Origin: Aspidapion aeneum
Taxonomy: Eukaryota > Arthropoda > Insecta > Coleoptera > Brentidae
Assembly: GCA_963576565.1 (NCBI GenBank)
Contig: OY755045.1
Span: forward strand, 43,170,409-43,234,408
Length of the DNA stretch: 64,000 nucleotides
Reading direction: 5' to 3'
Part shown: positions 1 through 12,440 of the stretch, piece after piece
Position numbering within the stretch: the first letter of the stretch is position 1
Layout: each line of letters begins with the position of its first letter
Translations under genes and position numbers: made by a program
The notes under the pieces: generated by a model
Databases searched by the model: none
Seen by the model: the letters and a program-made list of their open reading frames with translations, nothing else
What the model was told of the DNA's origin: nothing

Positions 1-922
1 TACACAAAGGCCAAATTTTGAAAGAAAGCAGCTGCGTTTTATATGTAAATCTGTCACAATACTGCCGATTATATATATTATAAATTATAATCATATAATA
101 AGTCCCTAATAATAGTATAATACATAACAAGAGAAGTAACAAATTTCACACGAGCGGGAATGAAGCGCTAGCCGAGTGAAACAACACGCGAGTGTAAGAA
201 AGTTACTTTCTATCGAGTTGTGTTCGCTATTTTTCCTACGAACCCTGTTGAAGTATATAATTTTTTATCAAAATTGGTCTTTAATTTTGCACAAATCAAA
301 TAAAACTACTTTTCCGCACATGTGTGGAAAAGTACTTTGCAACACATGTGCGGGAAAGTATAGTGACAGCCAACGTCATCGTATACTTTTCATTATATGT
401 ACGAAAAAGTACTTCACTCCTGTGCGGAAAAATTTCTGCACATGGGTGAAATTTAACGTTTTCTGAGGATGCAAATCGTGTAAACCCTCAGAGTAATATA
501 GTATTACTCTAAGTGTAAACCCATTATTTCCATATGCGGTCGTAGGAAAACTAAATTTACTACCACTATGCAATAAAAAAGGCACCAAAAGATAAACAGT
601 TTTCTGTTGTCAATTTTTATCTTCCTACAATACTGCAAATAGCTGATTAGATTTAATGCTACACCCTATATCATTATTGTTGAGACAACTTTTTACGGCT
701 TTTTTTCGTTGGCCTATGCTATTTGTTATGGTAAACAGCTGATAACTATCAAAAAGTTATCTCAAAAATTATAAAATGGAGTTTAATGACAGTTTAAAAA
801 TTGAAAATATGCTTCCTAACCGAAGATAGAGAGCGATAGAAGAGGCAGGTTGAAACAGTAAACATGATCTTTTTAAATACTAAATAATTACATTAATTTA
901 ATTTTCTTCACCTGGTGTTTAG
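1..922. other. Gene-free AT-rich stretch with a short hairpin
   Basis: No credible coding exon is seen; the open frames here are short and lack recognisable motifs. A 12 bp perfect inverted repeat lies at 314-325 and 342-353 (CCGCACATGTGT and its complement). Related CTGTGCGGAAA and TGCACATGGG words follow at about 421-446, so this may be the remains of a small palindromic repeat. Confidence 0.5.
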
Positions 923-1090
923 CAGGGGCGGATCTAGAAATTTTATTAGGGGGGGGGGAAATATCATAATAAATATTGCATAAAACTATTTTGCACAGTT
1001 ACCAGGAGGTGTATTCTATGTGAAAAACTAAACATAGTTTGAGATTGGGGGGGGATTTCACCTTTTTCCCCTCTCGTAGATCCGCGCCTG
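923..1090. mobile_element. hAT-like MITE, copy 1
   Basis: The ends are imperfect inverted repeats: CAGGGGCGGATCTA on the left and TAGATCCGCGCCTG on the right. The interior has G-runs near the left end and no reading frame. The flanks TGTTTAGC and TGTGTAGC match at 7 of 8 positions if the first base of the terminus is shared, which suggests a worn 8 bp target duplication as hAT elements make. It belongs with the elements at 1960, 5932 and 55853, which share the GGCGGATC terminus. Confidence 0.65.
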
Positions 1091-1959
1091 TGTGTAGCGC
1101 ATTAGATCTCTGTGTAACAGGGAAAAAACAGGCGCTTAACTTTTGTAGGCTATGATCAGTGCCAAAAAATGTTTTTGTTTCATCCTGTCCCGCTTTCCCC
1201 TACTTTACTTACCCCGTTGGTTTTGGCATTGACGTTACACTTGTAGGTTCCAGCGAAAATCTTAATGATCTGATCATTGCCATATTTTGCTCCCCAATGC
1301 AGTACAGTCTGAAAGGAGAATAAAATTAATTTCTTACAATCGTCGAAAAAATATCGCGCATTAAAAAAAACACCTGTCTATTTAATGTTCCCGTTCTCAA
1401 AAAAAGTAACCACTTTTACTTATTTTTGTCAGAGAAATCGGTACCAGGTGAGAAAAAAAGCCATATAGTCACAGTGTTGATCATACCAAACCATAGTGGA
1501 TAAGAAAGATAAGGGATGGAGGTATTTAAATGTTAATAATCCAGTAGCGTACGCCGAGCGGGAAGAAGCTTCTGGGCGTACCCCCCCCCAGATCCACTAA
1601 ATATTGATGAAAAAACGGTAACATTAAAGGACGGCCACCGTAAGTACCGGGCGCCCGTGACCATAAATTACAAAAAAGGAGCGGGAATTTGCTAATGCGC
1701 AGACTCAATAATAAACAATAATGGTAACCAAGTGTAAAATACGCGACCCAAAATGTTACTATTAATCGCAGCTTTATGACCAATCTTCACATAGGAGTAT
1801 GATGATAATAAGCTGTTTATATTAAAAATCTATACAGGTTGTCCCACATGTCATGGATCAAACGGAGTGAGGTGATGTGGTTGAGGTGATAAGAATAACG
1901 AGATAAATATATTGTAATCCAGTTTTTAATAACTTACAAGTTATCAAATGTTTTTATGT

Positions 1960-2140
1960 CAGGCGCGGATCTACGGGTAGGAGGGAAAAGAGGAAAATCC
2001 CCCTCCCAAATCCAAAGTTATAAAATTATATTCAGTTTTGACACACAGAACACCTCTTCTGGTTTCTATGCATACTTTTTTTGAAGACTAGTCATTGATA
2101 TTCCCCAACCCCCCCAATGAAATTCCTAGATACGCCCCTG
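1960..2140. mobile_element. hAT-like MITE, copy 2
   Basis: A 181 bp element with ends CAGGCGCGGATCTACG and CTAGATACGCCCCTG, a C-run near the right end and no coding capacity. The flanks TTTATGT and TTCATGT match at 6 of 7 positions, consistent with an old target duplication. It shares its internal order (GATCTA end, G/C-run, AT-rich middle) with copy 1. Confidence 0.6.
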
Positions 2141-3620
2141 TTCATGTTGTTAGTTTTTTGATATGATATTAATTTTTAAAATTATTGGTCACCGTTTTAT
2201 ACAGTTTTATATGCGTACACTAAATTTTTTGTTAAACCAAAAAATGGTTAGAAAATTATTTATTTCATTTAATTAATGACAAATAACTTTAAGAAATAAT
2301 TTTTATGGGCTACAACATTTATAAATATGTTTTTTAAACTTTTCGTTGTTTCATGAAATAAATCAATAATCATATTTTTTTAAAGAATCGAGTAAAAAGA
2401 GGGTCATTCATAACAAAAATATCAAATTTATGTAATAACTCAGAAACTAAAAGTGACAGATAAAAATTGTTGTGCCAGTTGGATTCTTTGTTGCAAAAAT
2501 TATCAAAAATCATTTTACACCAATATGAAATTTTCATAAATAAAAAAGATACCTATAGGCCCCCTTCCAAAATGCAGACTTCTCAAAAGTTGCTTCAAAA
2601 CAGCTTGCAATATTAAGATGCGGTTTTCACATTTAATCATCCTATGAAAATTGAGATTGCAACTGAGTCTGGTAGGTAGATTTTTGTCTATCTCTCCTAA
2701 AAATACCTAAAACCCCCAAAAACTTCGAATTTGAGACACCCTGTACATATATTTTATGTTTTATTGCTTTTACTTGCTTTTTTATTTGTTTTTGTACATT
2801 TTTGTACCAAATAGAAAAAAATAAAATTAAAATAATAATAATAATAATTTATATGGATGGATGGATCTTTTTTTTACGCATATCACTGCTTTGAATGCCT
2901 ATATTAAAGAAATATGCAAGGCCTCGCAGGTAACTAAAACGATTTGATATAAAATATAAATACCCAAATAGGGTATTTTAAAATATTTCGTAAACGTACA
3001 ACAAAGGACTAAAATTACGTTTTTAAATTTGGTACATGCCTTCTATTTATATTTTCAATCATTGGTTTTTCTAATCTGAGCCACACGAAAACACAATAAC
3101 AACACTAACTAACATCTCAAAACAAAGGTTGAGAACAAAGGTCTGTGATTTCAAAATTTATTAAGTTTCGGCTGACCTCACGACACGATGCAAGCAGAGG
3201 GGGAAGTTTTATGGAGGCGGTTTGATAGATATGTTGTTGGAGTAGAACAAAAAATAGTTAGAAGGTAGTTTTGAGTAGGTTGGTAATTTTTACTTTTAAC
3301 CGGTTTTATTATACAGATATGGCCTTGTTTTCTCGCCTGGTAACGGATAAAAAGATAATAAAGATAAATGTCAAAAAAATTAACAAAATCAACCAATACC
3401 AATCTAAATATTATGTCATAAAATAAAAAATAAACGACCCAAGCAGGCTAAAAAATACAACCAATTAGTTCAAGATCTGATATCTGATAAAGCCACCAAT
3501 AACCAAAATAAAAAAGCCAGGTTCTTTAATATATTACTTCCTCTTCATAAGGAAGAAATAAAGAAGAAACATATTTTGAAGAATTTAAAAATGTATGATA
3601 TATAGTCCACAGTATATCGG
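2141..3620. other. No gene seen; one mariner-type end and a microsatellite
   Basis: There are no supported exons. An (AAT)n run sits near 2832-2850. At about 2735-2752 the text GAGACACCCTGTA looks like the right terminus of a TA-flanked mariner-type MITE. A left-type terminus, TACAGGTTGTCCCAC, lies at 1832-1846, but the sequences inside the two ends do not match, so they are probably different elements. Confidence 0.4.
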
Positions 3621-4128
3621 TCTGTTTTTTAAGTGAAAAGTAACAGGCTCAATTTTTGTACATAGCTTTATTTTGCCAATACTTTTTCCTCTGTGAAAAT
3701 TTTTGAGTGATATCTAGCAGAGTGAGCACTTGCAGAAATCTTTGGAGCTTCGAATTGACTAAACCAAGCATGCGATTTTGGGGACAATGTTGCCATTGAT
3801 TTTTAGACACATTTTTTAAGCCAAAAAAAAGTGGTCGGTTACTAATTTTCACTGTTACTTTTTTTCATCTCACAAATGATGGAATGAAGAAAGTAAGGTT
3901 AAAAAATTAGTAACAGAAAATTTTTTTGTGGCGTAATAAATATGTTTGAAAGTAAATGTCCCCTAAATTGCGTGCTTGGTTTAGTCAAGCCGAAGCTGGA
4001 AAGATTTCCACGCACCCGCACTCTGTTAGGAATCACTTTCAAGAATTTTCTCAGAGGAAATGGTTGGGCGTCTCGGCGTCTATAAACGAAAATTCAGCGT
4101 GTTACTCATCACTTAAAAAATGAACCAG
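3621..4128. mobile_element. Foldback MITE with long inverted arms
   Basis: The two halves are diverged inverted copies of each other. The left half starts TTTTTTAAGTGAAAAGTAAC and the right half ends GTTACTCATCACTTAAAAAA. Inner words such as GACTAAACCAAGCATGCG on the left pair with CGTGCTTGGTTTAGTC on the right. The centre, near 3850-3895, has a smaller GTTAC/GTAAC pair. There is no coding frame. The superfamily cannot be assigned from the termini. Confidence 0.65.
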
Positions 4129-5931
4129 TGTTTTGCGAACTATTTCCTACTTCTCTCGATGGATAGTGATGAATAATTGATAACCCCTAATTTCCAAACC
4201 CAGAAATTAACACCTGAACGCCGGGCGAAAGATTATTTGATTTCTGCATTATCAATTTAGTTGGCATCAATAAGGCAAATCGAAACAGTTATTAGATAAG
4301 TACAATAACCATTAATTTTACCCGTTCTACCAGGTTTGTTCAGATAAACTAAAGCCAAAATTCCGTTGTAGCGCCAAGAAAACTTCTTAATTTTATTATT
4401 GTTATTCTTTGTAGGTAAGTATATTTTTGATTAAGTTTGTCGGTAACTATGTAATTTTTTCTACGACCCTCAAAAATCTCGTTTCTTCGCTGAAAAGCTA
4501 AAACCCGCACTAGTTGCACCCACCGCAAACGAAATGCTGTTTGCCGCCACCATGATCTGTCGTAATTCAATTTAGGTTTTCCTCTTTATTTTTTTTTTCA
4601 GGGATCGACATCCTTAAATCGGCAGGATTTTTAAAGTATTTTTTCCAATTACCAAAGATTTTCCCGTTTTCAGAGCCGACCACCGACTAAAAGAGTATTT
4701 TTTAAATTATTTAATGACCAATTTTTTTAAATTTTATGACTTCTTACGGCCTTTAAAACAAAATATTATGTATTTTTATGACTAAGCTCTACAAAAAATT
4801 TTCAAGTATATTTTATTACTTTAACTATCAACTATAAGTTAAAAATAAATGAATTGATATTTCCACTTTTTTGTCAAATCATTTTACTTTTGTTTTAAAT
4901 TGTTAATGCCAGTATTAAGCTGAACGATTTTCTCACATAGATTTTTAAAGCTTCGGCCGTGAAAATATATGACTAATGTAAAATTTTATGAGTTTCTATA
5001 GAATTTTATTCCTGAATATAAATTTTATTACTTTTCATGACAATTGACAATTGATTGGCCTGCAATTTTATGACCGACGCGCGACGTGAAATTGTATGAT
5101 TTTTGTGACAATTTATATGGCCCTGTGTTTTTTCGGACGTGTTCAATCAACATTAAGAAACTTTTAAAAATGGTTCATTTCTTAGCAAATTAGCAAGGGA
5201 GTATACGACACGGGGTGTGTTTGATAATTGTCCGGGGTGTGCCTAATACGCTGCAAGCAGGAGCCCGGCGAGATTCACCCGCGATTGCGCACTAGCGCCT
5301 AAATTAAAATACTTTGTTAAATTAAAATACTTTGTTTTTTATTTGTTTTGAGTTATATTTTACACACGATTGCTTTAATAAATCTCTACCTATCTAGAGA
5401 AGTAAAAATACTTTTAAAAAAAGTAAAAGTTCTGCAAGTAAATTAAAGTTAAAAAAATCCAAATTATGTTAATAATCACCATGCGTTCGAAAATCCAAAG
5501 GCGATATTTACCCAGGGTCATTTTGCCTTTTCGATGACGTCATCAATATCGCCCTACCCTACCATCATCTTACCTTCGCCTTTTATTTTCAAACGCACCC
5601 TGCGTATGTTATTTATTTGTTAAGCGAAAAATTTTAATAGTGTCCCTTTTAACACCAATTTGAGAAATTTTTATCGATTTCGTGTGCAACAAAATTGGCT
5701 ACGTGAAAATTTGAATTGGAAATTTCCTCTGCACCCTCCTGTAAACACCCATACAGTCGCCATAACTGCCTTTATAGAACTGTTATTGCGGATAGAAACT
5801 TCACCGGTCTGCAAACGCAACTCGAAAAAAATACGAGCAGCAAGTTTTGGCACATGCGCTTCCCAACAAATAGCCTTTTTTGGCATCGTTGGATAGTTTA
5901 CTAGTTTAACAAGTCTCTTAGCTGTGGCGGA
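4129..5931. other. No gene seen; recurring TTTTATGA motif
   Basis: From about 4725 to 5100 the motif TTTTATGA(C/G) recurs irregularly (near 4733, 4776, 4986, 5065), which suggests a decayed subterminal array. A GC-richer patch lies at 5205-5295. A reading frame of 78 codons at 5660-5896 begins without ATG, is matched by an equally open antisense frame and carries no motif, so it is not called. Confidence 0.35.
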
Positions 5932-6119
5932 TCCAGAATTTCTCGGTGGGGGGGGGGGGTCAAAGTAGCAGCAAACACCAACATTTTTTAATAGGTCTGA
6001 GTTGTGAAACTTGGAACTGAAAGGAGGTAATTGCGCGAAAGGTTTTTAAAAATTAAGTAGATTTTGTTAAAAGATTTAAATTGCAGTACTAAAAAATATC
6101 TTTCCTGGATCCGCTTCTG
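5932..6119. mobile_element. hAT-like MITE, copy 3
   Basis: The ends are CTGTGGCGGATCCAG on the left and CTGGATCCGCTTCTG on the right, followed inside by a G-run. It closely resembles the larger copy at 55853-56120: both continue with TCAAAGTAGCAGCAAAC or CCAAAGTGGCAGCAAAC and later with AGGTCTGAGTTGTGAAA or AGATCTGAGGTGTGAAA. Both flanks contain CTTAG, but no clean 8 bp target duplication can be read. Confidence 0.65.
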
Positions 6120-7449
6120 CTTAGCACGACTCTATTGGCTTTTTTACGCTCCTAGGATAACAATAAGCTTAGATTACCATCAAATTTTCAAATTTTCAAA
6201 GATTTTTACGAGGATTTTCAATTATAAAAAAATATAAAAAAATCAAATTTCCAAATTTTATAAAATTTTCATATAGTTAAATTTTACTACAAAAGTCACA
6301 ATTTTGCCCGATTCTACTTAATATAACTTCAATTTTTTAATAGCTAATTATAATCGCCTCTTGATCTTTAAGCGATGCTATTTAAGTGTTTTTTGTAACA
6401 TTCATATACTTTGTCTCGAATACGTTAGCCTGTCAACCCACTCAATTTTCGCTGCTTCTTTATTTTATGTTTTTTCTTCCTCTCTTCAAGCATATTACTT
6501 CTATCACTTTTATGGTACTTCTATGACTGCCATATTTAATGACATGGCGGCCGGTACGTTGGGCCAAATAACAAAGGGTTTAACTATGGTGAATAGTGGA
6601 ATTTTCGGCGCAAAATGCGGTCATTTTCAAAATATAAGCACGATCGACTGAAAATTATATAATTTTTTTTAAATAATGTTTTTTGCTAAGATTGACGAGC
6701 TTTCTTTTGTACACCAATAAGAAAATAAACATTATGCGACATTTAGGTCCTTCGAGTCGGATTTTGAAACAAAACGTTTTGATCCAACTATTTTGACACT
6801 TGTGACAGCTTTCATATTACTAAATATACACCAACCGCATCTTAATCTTTTTCGCAATGGTTTTGATGGGGGTCTCTAGGACATTATGAAAATAGCCCCC
6901 TGAATTTAACTTTTACACTTTTCTTTCATCAATCAAGCCCAAGTTATCAATTTAAAACCTCGCTTAAGAAAAACACGGCTTATTAAAAGCAGAAAATTCT
7001 TTTCTAATGTAAATCCAAAAAGAATCCGCGCTGGCAAGCTTCTACATTTTTATTTAATAACGCCTAATTTTTTTATCTCTGCTGCTGCCATTGTCATTTG
7101 GTCCCCATGCGGCGAGTAATTTAAACATCAGATAATATTATGCGCGGTTTTTCGCCGCGGGGCGTCCACCGTATAGTAAGAAGAGGAAATAAAAAACTGG
7201 GGGAAATTCAAAATATGTGGGCACCAAGAAAAGACGCGATGACATAAAGGCGAAAACGCGGTATTTGTAAAAGTTTTGATTTTTTTGTAAAAATTTTAAA
7301 GTAAAACAGGAAAAATTGTTCTCAAAATTAAGAAACATAAAAGCAACCGTGCCTCGAGGTAGTTAGTTATAGGCCCTTATTTATATTTATTATACAAATC
7401 CCAAAACCAGAAAATTGTCACATTTTCTGATGTTACTATATGATGATCA
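6120..7449. other. No gene seen
   Basis: A frame of 96 codons at 6361-6651 starts without ATG, is hydrophobic and AT-driven, and shows no domain. A GC-rich patch (GCGCGGTTTTTCGCCGCGG) lies at 7141-7159. I see no splice-bounded exon and no repeat boundary here. Confidence 0.4.
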
Positions 7450-8010
7450 ATAGAAAAACTTAAGGATGCAGTTACCGAATGGCGATAAAAAATAAATAAA
7501 ACCAAATCAATTTATGTTAATCTTACAAACAAAAATGTACACCACAATTAACCCCATTCCCGTATTTAACATATTCAAATTAAGTAAATTATCTCGGATG
7601 ACACTTGAAGTCAAATTACGCTGGAAAGCACATGTAAAGAAAAAAATAACTGACTAAGTGAAGGAAAGTCCAATTTAACCATCCATAACAAGAACAAATA
7701 TCAGAATTGACATACGGTATTCAACATTGGGGTTGTAGAAAGTACATCCTACTATTACTAAAGTACTAAGAAACATTATTAATGTACCTTGGTACTTTCG
7801 AAATAGTGATCTTCATCGGGACATAAAAATCGAAACTGTTGCGGAGACTATTATTAAAAAGTACGCAAAAAGCCATGATAGACTCCATCGCCATGTAAAT
7901 GTGGAAGCGATTGAGCTTTTAGAAAATACTATGCTAGTTCGAAGAATAAAAAGAGTAACTAACATGGAACCAGGCAAAAGGGGTTCATTAAAACTATACA
8001 CTTTTTGAAA
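7450..8010 (+). pseudogene. Jockey-like LINE reverse transcriptase, C-terminal remnant
   Basis: A frameshifted relic of the C-terminal part of a jockey-type non-LTR retrotransposon polyprotein. The clearest run is near 7800-8005 and reads NSDLHRDIKIETVAETIIKK, then AKSHDRLHRHVNVEAIELLE and RRIKR. This is the usual tail of insect jockey RTs, which recognises target RNA or DNA rather than performing catalysis. Upstream, GIQHWGC and LRWKAHVKKKI can be read in other frames, and stops interrupt the 7500-7700 part. The catalytic RT motifs are absent, so the element is 5'-truncated or decayed. The 3' boundary is not defined; a tandem repeat starts soon after. The family call is recognition by eye. 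Confidence 0.6.
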
Positions 8011-8081
8011 ACATTAAAACATACAACCATAAGAATGAACAGTTGTGTTAAAAAATTAAATTATACACTAAAAAATCGCAG

Positions 8082-9305
8082 CAGACAAAGTTTTTGTGAA
8101 AGTTAAAGGATACAACCAGCAGATCGAAGTGATTCAAAAGACGGATGGATTAAAGGGATTTTTCACAGCAGTAAATACCACAAACGATCGGGAATATTCA
8201 GAAAAAACTGCTAGATTCTCGAATTATTAAAAAAGTTCTTACTTTAACTATAACAAGACGATCGAAAACCTTTTCCAAAAAAGAAGTGACCTTGGTCTCT
8301 TTTTATACCTTTAAAATTAAGAAAAAGACGACGCAGTATTTGTGAACACCAAAAGATATGGAAAATATATAAAGAAAATATCAATTTATAGGAAAACACC
8401 TAGAAGTTCGGCACACAAAATTCTTGCAAGAAAATCTTTCAACAGGCATCATTGAATGAAAAATCTACGCAATGGAAACACTAAAAAGGTTTCAGGAGAC
8501 AAAGCTTTTGTAAAATTTAAAAGGTGCAACCGTAGTGATTTAAAAGGTGTTTTAAAGGGGCCTTTTATTGCGGCCAATTGCGGAAAATCCATAAGGGATC
8601 CGGAATCTACAGGAAATACTGTCGGATTTCCAAATATTCCTGTCTCGAATATGTAAATACAATACGTAGATGTAGACAAAACAAACGACACAGGAGGTGT
8701 CTTTTTATTGAGAAAATACCTGTAAAATTAGGAGAAAATAATAAAGAAAATGAAATAATAATCGTCAACATTGAAACATGTAACAATAGAGTGCAAGTTT
8801 TGCATTCAAAACGCTTTCAAACGCAGTATGAAGAATGTCTAGAATATGGCTGTAAAAAGTTCGATACTCGAAAATTATAGCCTTGTGCTCGATAAAAAAC
8901 ACGATAAAAAGATTTCAGCAAACAAAGCTTTTGTGAACTTTGAAAGATACAACCAGAAAACCGAAGTGGTTTAAAAGAAAAATGTCTTAAAGTGCTTTTC
9001 ACTAGAGTAAATACCTTAAGAAATGGGCATTTTACTGGAATAATACTGTTGAATTCCCAAATGTTTAAAACAATTTTACGTCAAATATGTAGAGGCAAGA
9101 CGTACATGTAGACAAAGCAAACGACAAAGTTATTGTAGATATAATAACACATAACAGAAAGAAAATAAAAAAAATAATCGTGAACATTGAAACATATAAC
9201 CAGAAAGTGGAAATGTTGCATTCAAAATGCTTTCACGTGCAGTCGATAGTAAAAAGAAAGGGAAATGCCCAGAATATAGCTGTAAAAATTCGATACTCAA
9301 AAAGC
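8082..9305. repeat. Tandem repeat of roughly 420 bp, about three units
   Basis: The phrase GACAAAGTTTTTGTGAAAGT recurs in diverged form at about 8085, 8496 and 8921, giving periods near 411 and 425 bp. Other words recur with the same phase: ATCGTCAACATTGAAACATG (8761) and ATCGTGAACATTGAAACATA (9178); GCATTCAAAACGCTTTCA and GCATTCAAAATGCTTTCA; AGCTGTAAAA followed by TTCGATACTC. Frames of up to 100 codons run through parts of it but do not persist between units, so the array appears noncoding. Confidence 0.7.
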
Positions 9306-10050
9306 TAGCTTTAAGTCTTGTCAAAGAAAATGGCCAAGAGTCGTCATCGAAAGAAAAAGTTGTGTAAAAATTATGATACGACGTTTTTGTTTCCGTGGCC
9401 GAAGAAAAAGAGAGTGAGTGAAAGATCGCCGCCAGAGATAGTGGTTGTATCAGATAAGGTAAAACATGGGAATGGACGCGACAGAAATGCACATAAATTC
9501 GCCGGTGGTGCTGCACGCTGACTGGTAGGTGGTAGACGCGAGGACGGGTAGACAATATTTAAAAAAAAAACAAATATTATTTTTGCAAATTTTCAATACT
9601 ATTGCGAAATATTTTGCGGCCTAAATTACTATAGGGTTGGCCAAAAATTTGTCACTTTTTGATCGCGCTGTAACTTTGGATGCAATAGGTCAATTTTCGA
9701 AATTTTTGGCTACTTTTATACACAAGTTTGAAACTTTGTTGACGCGACTAAAAATTTGACATATTTCAAAAGATGGTGTATAGCTCTAAAAAATAGGTAA
9801 ATTTCACCCCTCTTCGGAAAGTTTGTGTGCGATCCTACATACGTTCTTCGCCTACCGAGGTATCACTTATTTATATTGGTTATGATATTGAAAAGTTATA
9901 AGCATTTTAAATCAGGACAACCAAACTCGGTATACTGATTTTACCACAAATTTGTCAAAATAGCGAAGACTGTCAGTTGTTGTTATTTTTGTTGTTTTTG
10001 TTGAAAACGTAATCGAATGAAAATCTGGGACTTTCCTTACTAATTTAAAT
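9306..10050. other. Gene-free stretch with a short basic frame
   Basis: A frame from ATG 9330 to stop near 9524 encodes about 63 residues rich in Lys and Arg (SRHRKKKLCKN, KKKRV). It is locally GC-richer than its surroundings and follows directly on the 420 bp tandem array. A longer antisense frame covers the same bases, so neither is well supported as a gene. The rest, to 10050, is AT-rich with no recognised element. Confidence 0.3.
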
Positions 10051-10534
10051 TAAAATTAACGGATCGATAACGATCTGATACCTTCCTAGCTAGCCTATTA
10101 GCACACTTTAAGCGGAGCCATAATAATATATTAGCTTTAAAAACAGTTTTTTGTAAATATCTTAGAAACGTAAGCTCCTATGAAGTTTTTAGTTATAACA
10201 AAAATTATTAAGCAAAATGTAATCTACTATACTCCGAAAACCGCATATTAATGCGATGCTCCGTTAAAAAGTTAGCATTTTTCAAAATTAACATTAATGG
10301 ATTTTGACCAAAATCTAATTAGCTCGTTAGAGTGTCGAACACTATTTGACCTGAAAATTTTATGAAAATCGGTTTAGCGGTTTAGGAGCTATCGTGGTAT
10401 AGACAGACACAGACAAACACAGAGATACATTACGACGATATTGCTAGAATAGGTCAAAATACACACAAATTACACATTTTCGGCGTTATCTAAAAAAAAA
10501 ATTGCTAGCCATTGATGCGCGGGCTAGGAAGGTA
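10051..10534. mobile_element. TACCTTCC-family element, copy 1
   Basis: The element reads TACCTTCCTAGC near its left end and GGGCTAGGAAGGTA at its right end, giving inverted termini. Shared interior words with copies 2 and 3 are TTAGCACACT, a GTAAATATCT stretch, CTCCGTTAAAAAGTTAGCAT, AAATCGGTTTAGCGGTTTAG, a GACA-rich stretch and GACGATATTGCTAG. A conserved GGATC-containing lead-in of about 25 bp precedes the inverted terminus in all copies. It is noncoding. The class is unknown; it may be a MITE or another non-autonomous element. Confidence 0.7.
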
Positions 10535-10552
10535 AAAATGATAAAAGCGGCT

Positions 10553-10800
10553 CTGTATCGAAATAGCCCGTATCAAAAAAGCACTTTTCATAACAGCGCA
10601 TGTCCAAAATAGCGCGTATCTAAACATGCCGTGTTCAATATAACGCGTATAAAAATAGCACGTATTAAAATAGCGCATGTCCATAATAGCGCGTGTTCAA
10701 AATAGCGAGTGTTTATAATGGCGCGTATCAAAATGGCGCGTGTACAAAATAGAGCGTGTTCAAAATAGAGCGTGTTCAAAATAGAGGGTTTCAAAACATT
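10553..10800. repeat. Subterminal array of 20 bp units
   Basis: About 12-13 imperfect units follow the pattern TCAAAATAGCGCGTGT with variants (ATCAAAATGGCGCG, TCAAAATAGAGCGTG). They form the terminal zone of the foldback at 10549-13605. The matching right end has CACGCGCTATTTTAATAGGC and ACACGCGCTC, that is, the same motif inverted. Confidence 0.8.
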
Positions 10801-11214
10801 CCTATTACAAAACGTCGCTGTTACAAAATAGTTCGACTAAGGGACTTTTTCTAACATATTTATTTAAAAAAAAACTTTCCTGACTTGTTTCCCGGGAATC
10901 TAGAGGGTGTGAAACCAAACCAAAACGAAACACTTTTTCGAAAAATTGTATTCCTAAATTAGCTCCCCTGTTCTCCATATGGGAGATCGAAATTGGTATT
11001 CTCCTAACCTTTGTCAATTGATTGCAAACGTATCCTAACTGGTCCAGATCCTCCCTGAGCATTTTCCAACAAAAAAATGTCCCCAACTCACAGGTTAGGA
11101 TACGTTTTTGCTCAATTGAGAAAGGTTAGGATAATAGTCTATGGACAAATCAAGTTTCGTGTGCAAGTCGTGCCAACTTTCTGCCGATAAGCTTTGTTAA
11201 GGGCATCCCATATA

Positions 11215-12440
11215 TCAGGTTTTGACTTATTGTCATTCTGGTAAATGCGTTTTTTGAAAGATATGGCGGATTCAAAATGGCGGAAAGGCGTATCTTTAAA
11301 AAAACTTTTTTATTTCTTATCCGATTTTCATCGAACAAAGTTTAAAATACTTGCTTTGTAATGTACTAAAAAATGTATTGGTCAGAAAATATGTATTTTT
11401 TGTATTATAAATCTATTGGAGCTAGAAAAAAAAAGTTTATATAAAAAGATAGCTATTTTGATTCTTTATTCAAATCTGGTTCAAATGTTCCAATGAGTTA
11501 ATTAGTTTTTCAGTTATGTCCAAATAACTGAAAAAAATAGGGGTCTGTGGGGTATATTTAAAAATTATGCTTTTAATGAAAACCATAAGAACTTTTTGAA
11601 AGTAACTTAAATTTGTTTAACATACCTAGCAAATCAGGTTTTGACTTATTGTCATTGTGATAATCGCGTTTTTTTTTTAAATATGGCGGATTCAATATGG
11701 CGGAAAAGCATATTTCAAAACAAATTGTATCTTTTTTATTTTTTATCCGATTTTAATACAACAAAGCTTAAATTACTTGATTTGAAATGTATTAAAAAAA
11801 TACTTTTTAAAAAATGTATTTTTTTGTAATATACGAAAAAAAAATCGGGTGAAACAAGTGACAAAAATGATTTTATTTATTTTATTTTTTAATTGACCCC
11901 CATATGCGGACGTCGCTGAAGGGTTTGTCATTAATTAAACCCCACTGACTTATACATTGTCAAAAAGAAAATTGTATTTCCTACAATAAAGTATAAAACA
12001 CATTTTTGTCAATTGAGCTTAGTTTCTGAGAAAATTGGAAAAAACTTGTAACAGAATTAATTTGTTTGGTGATTTGTAAAAATTGATTTAAGTTGCACAG
12101 GCCTGTGAAGTTTTAATCTGAAGATAAATCTTACATTATTATACACGTTTAAAAGGAAATTTAATTGTCTACAATCGACTATGGATCACAATTTTTAAGA
12201 AAATCGGGTAAAAGCTGTAATAAACATGTTTCTTTTTACCTTAATAAACGTCGTAACCCACTGACTTATTGAATGTTGAAAAGGAAATTTTATGGTCTAC
12301 AATAAAGATTAGTAGATATGTTTCCCTACGCTTAGTTTTTAAGAATATTTGAAAAAAATCTAAAACTTTCAGGACTTGGGGAGTCTGGGGGTAAAATTTA
12401 AAAAACTAATATTATTTTATTTTTAAATTAGATTTTACAC
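11215..12440. repeat. Direct repeats and GGCGTCCGT-family units inside the foldback
   Basis: The phrase ATCAGGTTTTGACTTATTGT occurs at about 11214 and 11634, each time followed by ATATGGCGGATTCAA and GGCGGAAA, giving a period near 420 bp. From 11890 to 12420 there are two or three units of the degenerate roughly 195 bp family in inverted orientation, with words such as GAGCTTAGTTTCTGAGAAAA, ACCCACTGACTTAT and CCTACAATAAAG. The same family is seen at 26900-29170 and 59740-60000. Nothing is coding. Confidence 0.6.

Noticed and set aside
1832..2752. A single mariner-type element bounded by TACAGGTTGTCCC and GACACCCTGTA
   Set aside because: Beyond the first dozen bases the two ends do not match as inverted repeats, and a hAT-like MITE lies between, so they probably belong to different elements.
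6361..6651. Open frame of 96 codons on the + strand
   Set aside because: No ATG at its start, AT-driven hydrophobic composition, no motif and no splice signals that would make it an exon.
9130..9555. Open frame of 141 codons on the - strand, opposite a basic + strand frame
   Set aside because: It overlaps the end of the 420 bp tandem repeat, its Ser/Phe-rich composition is the antisense of Lys/Glu codons, and no domain is visible on either strand.
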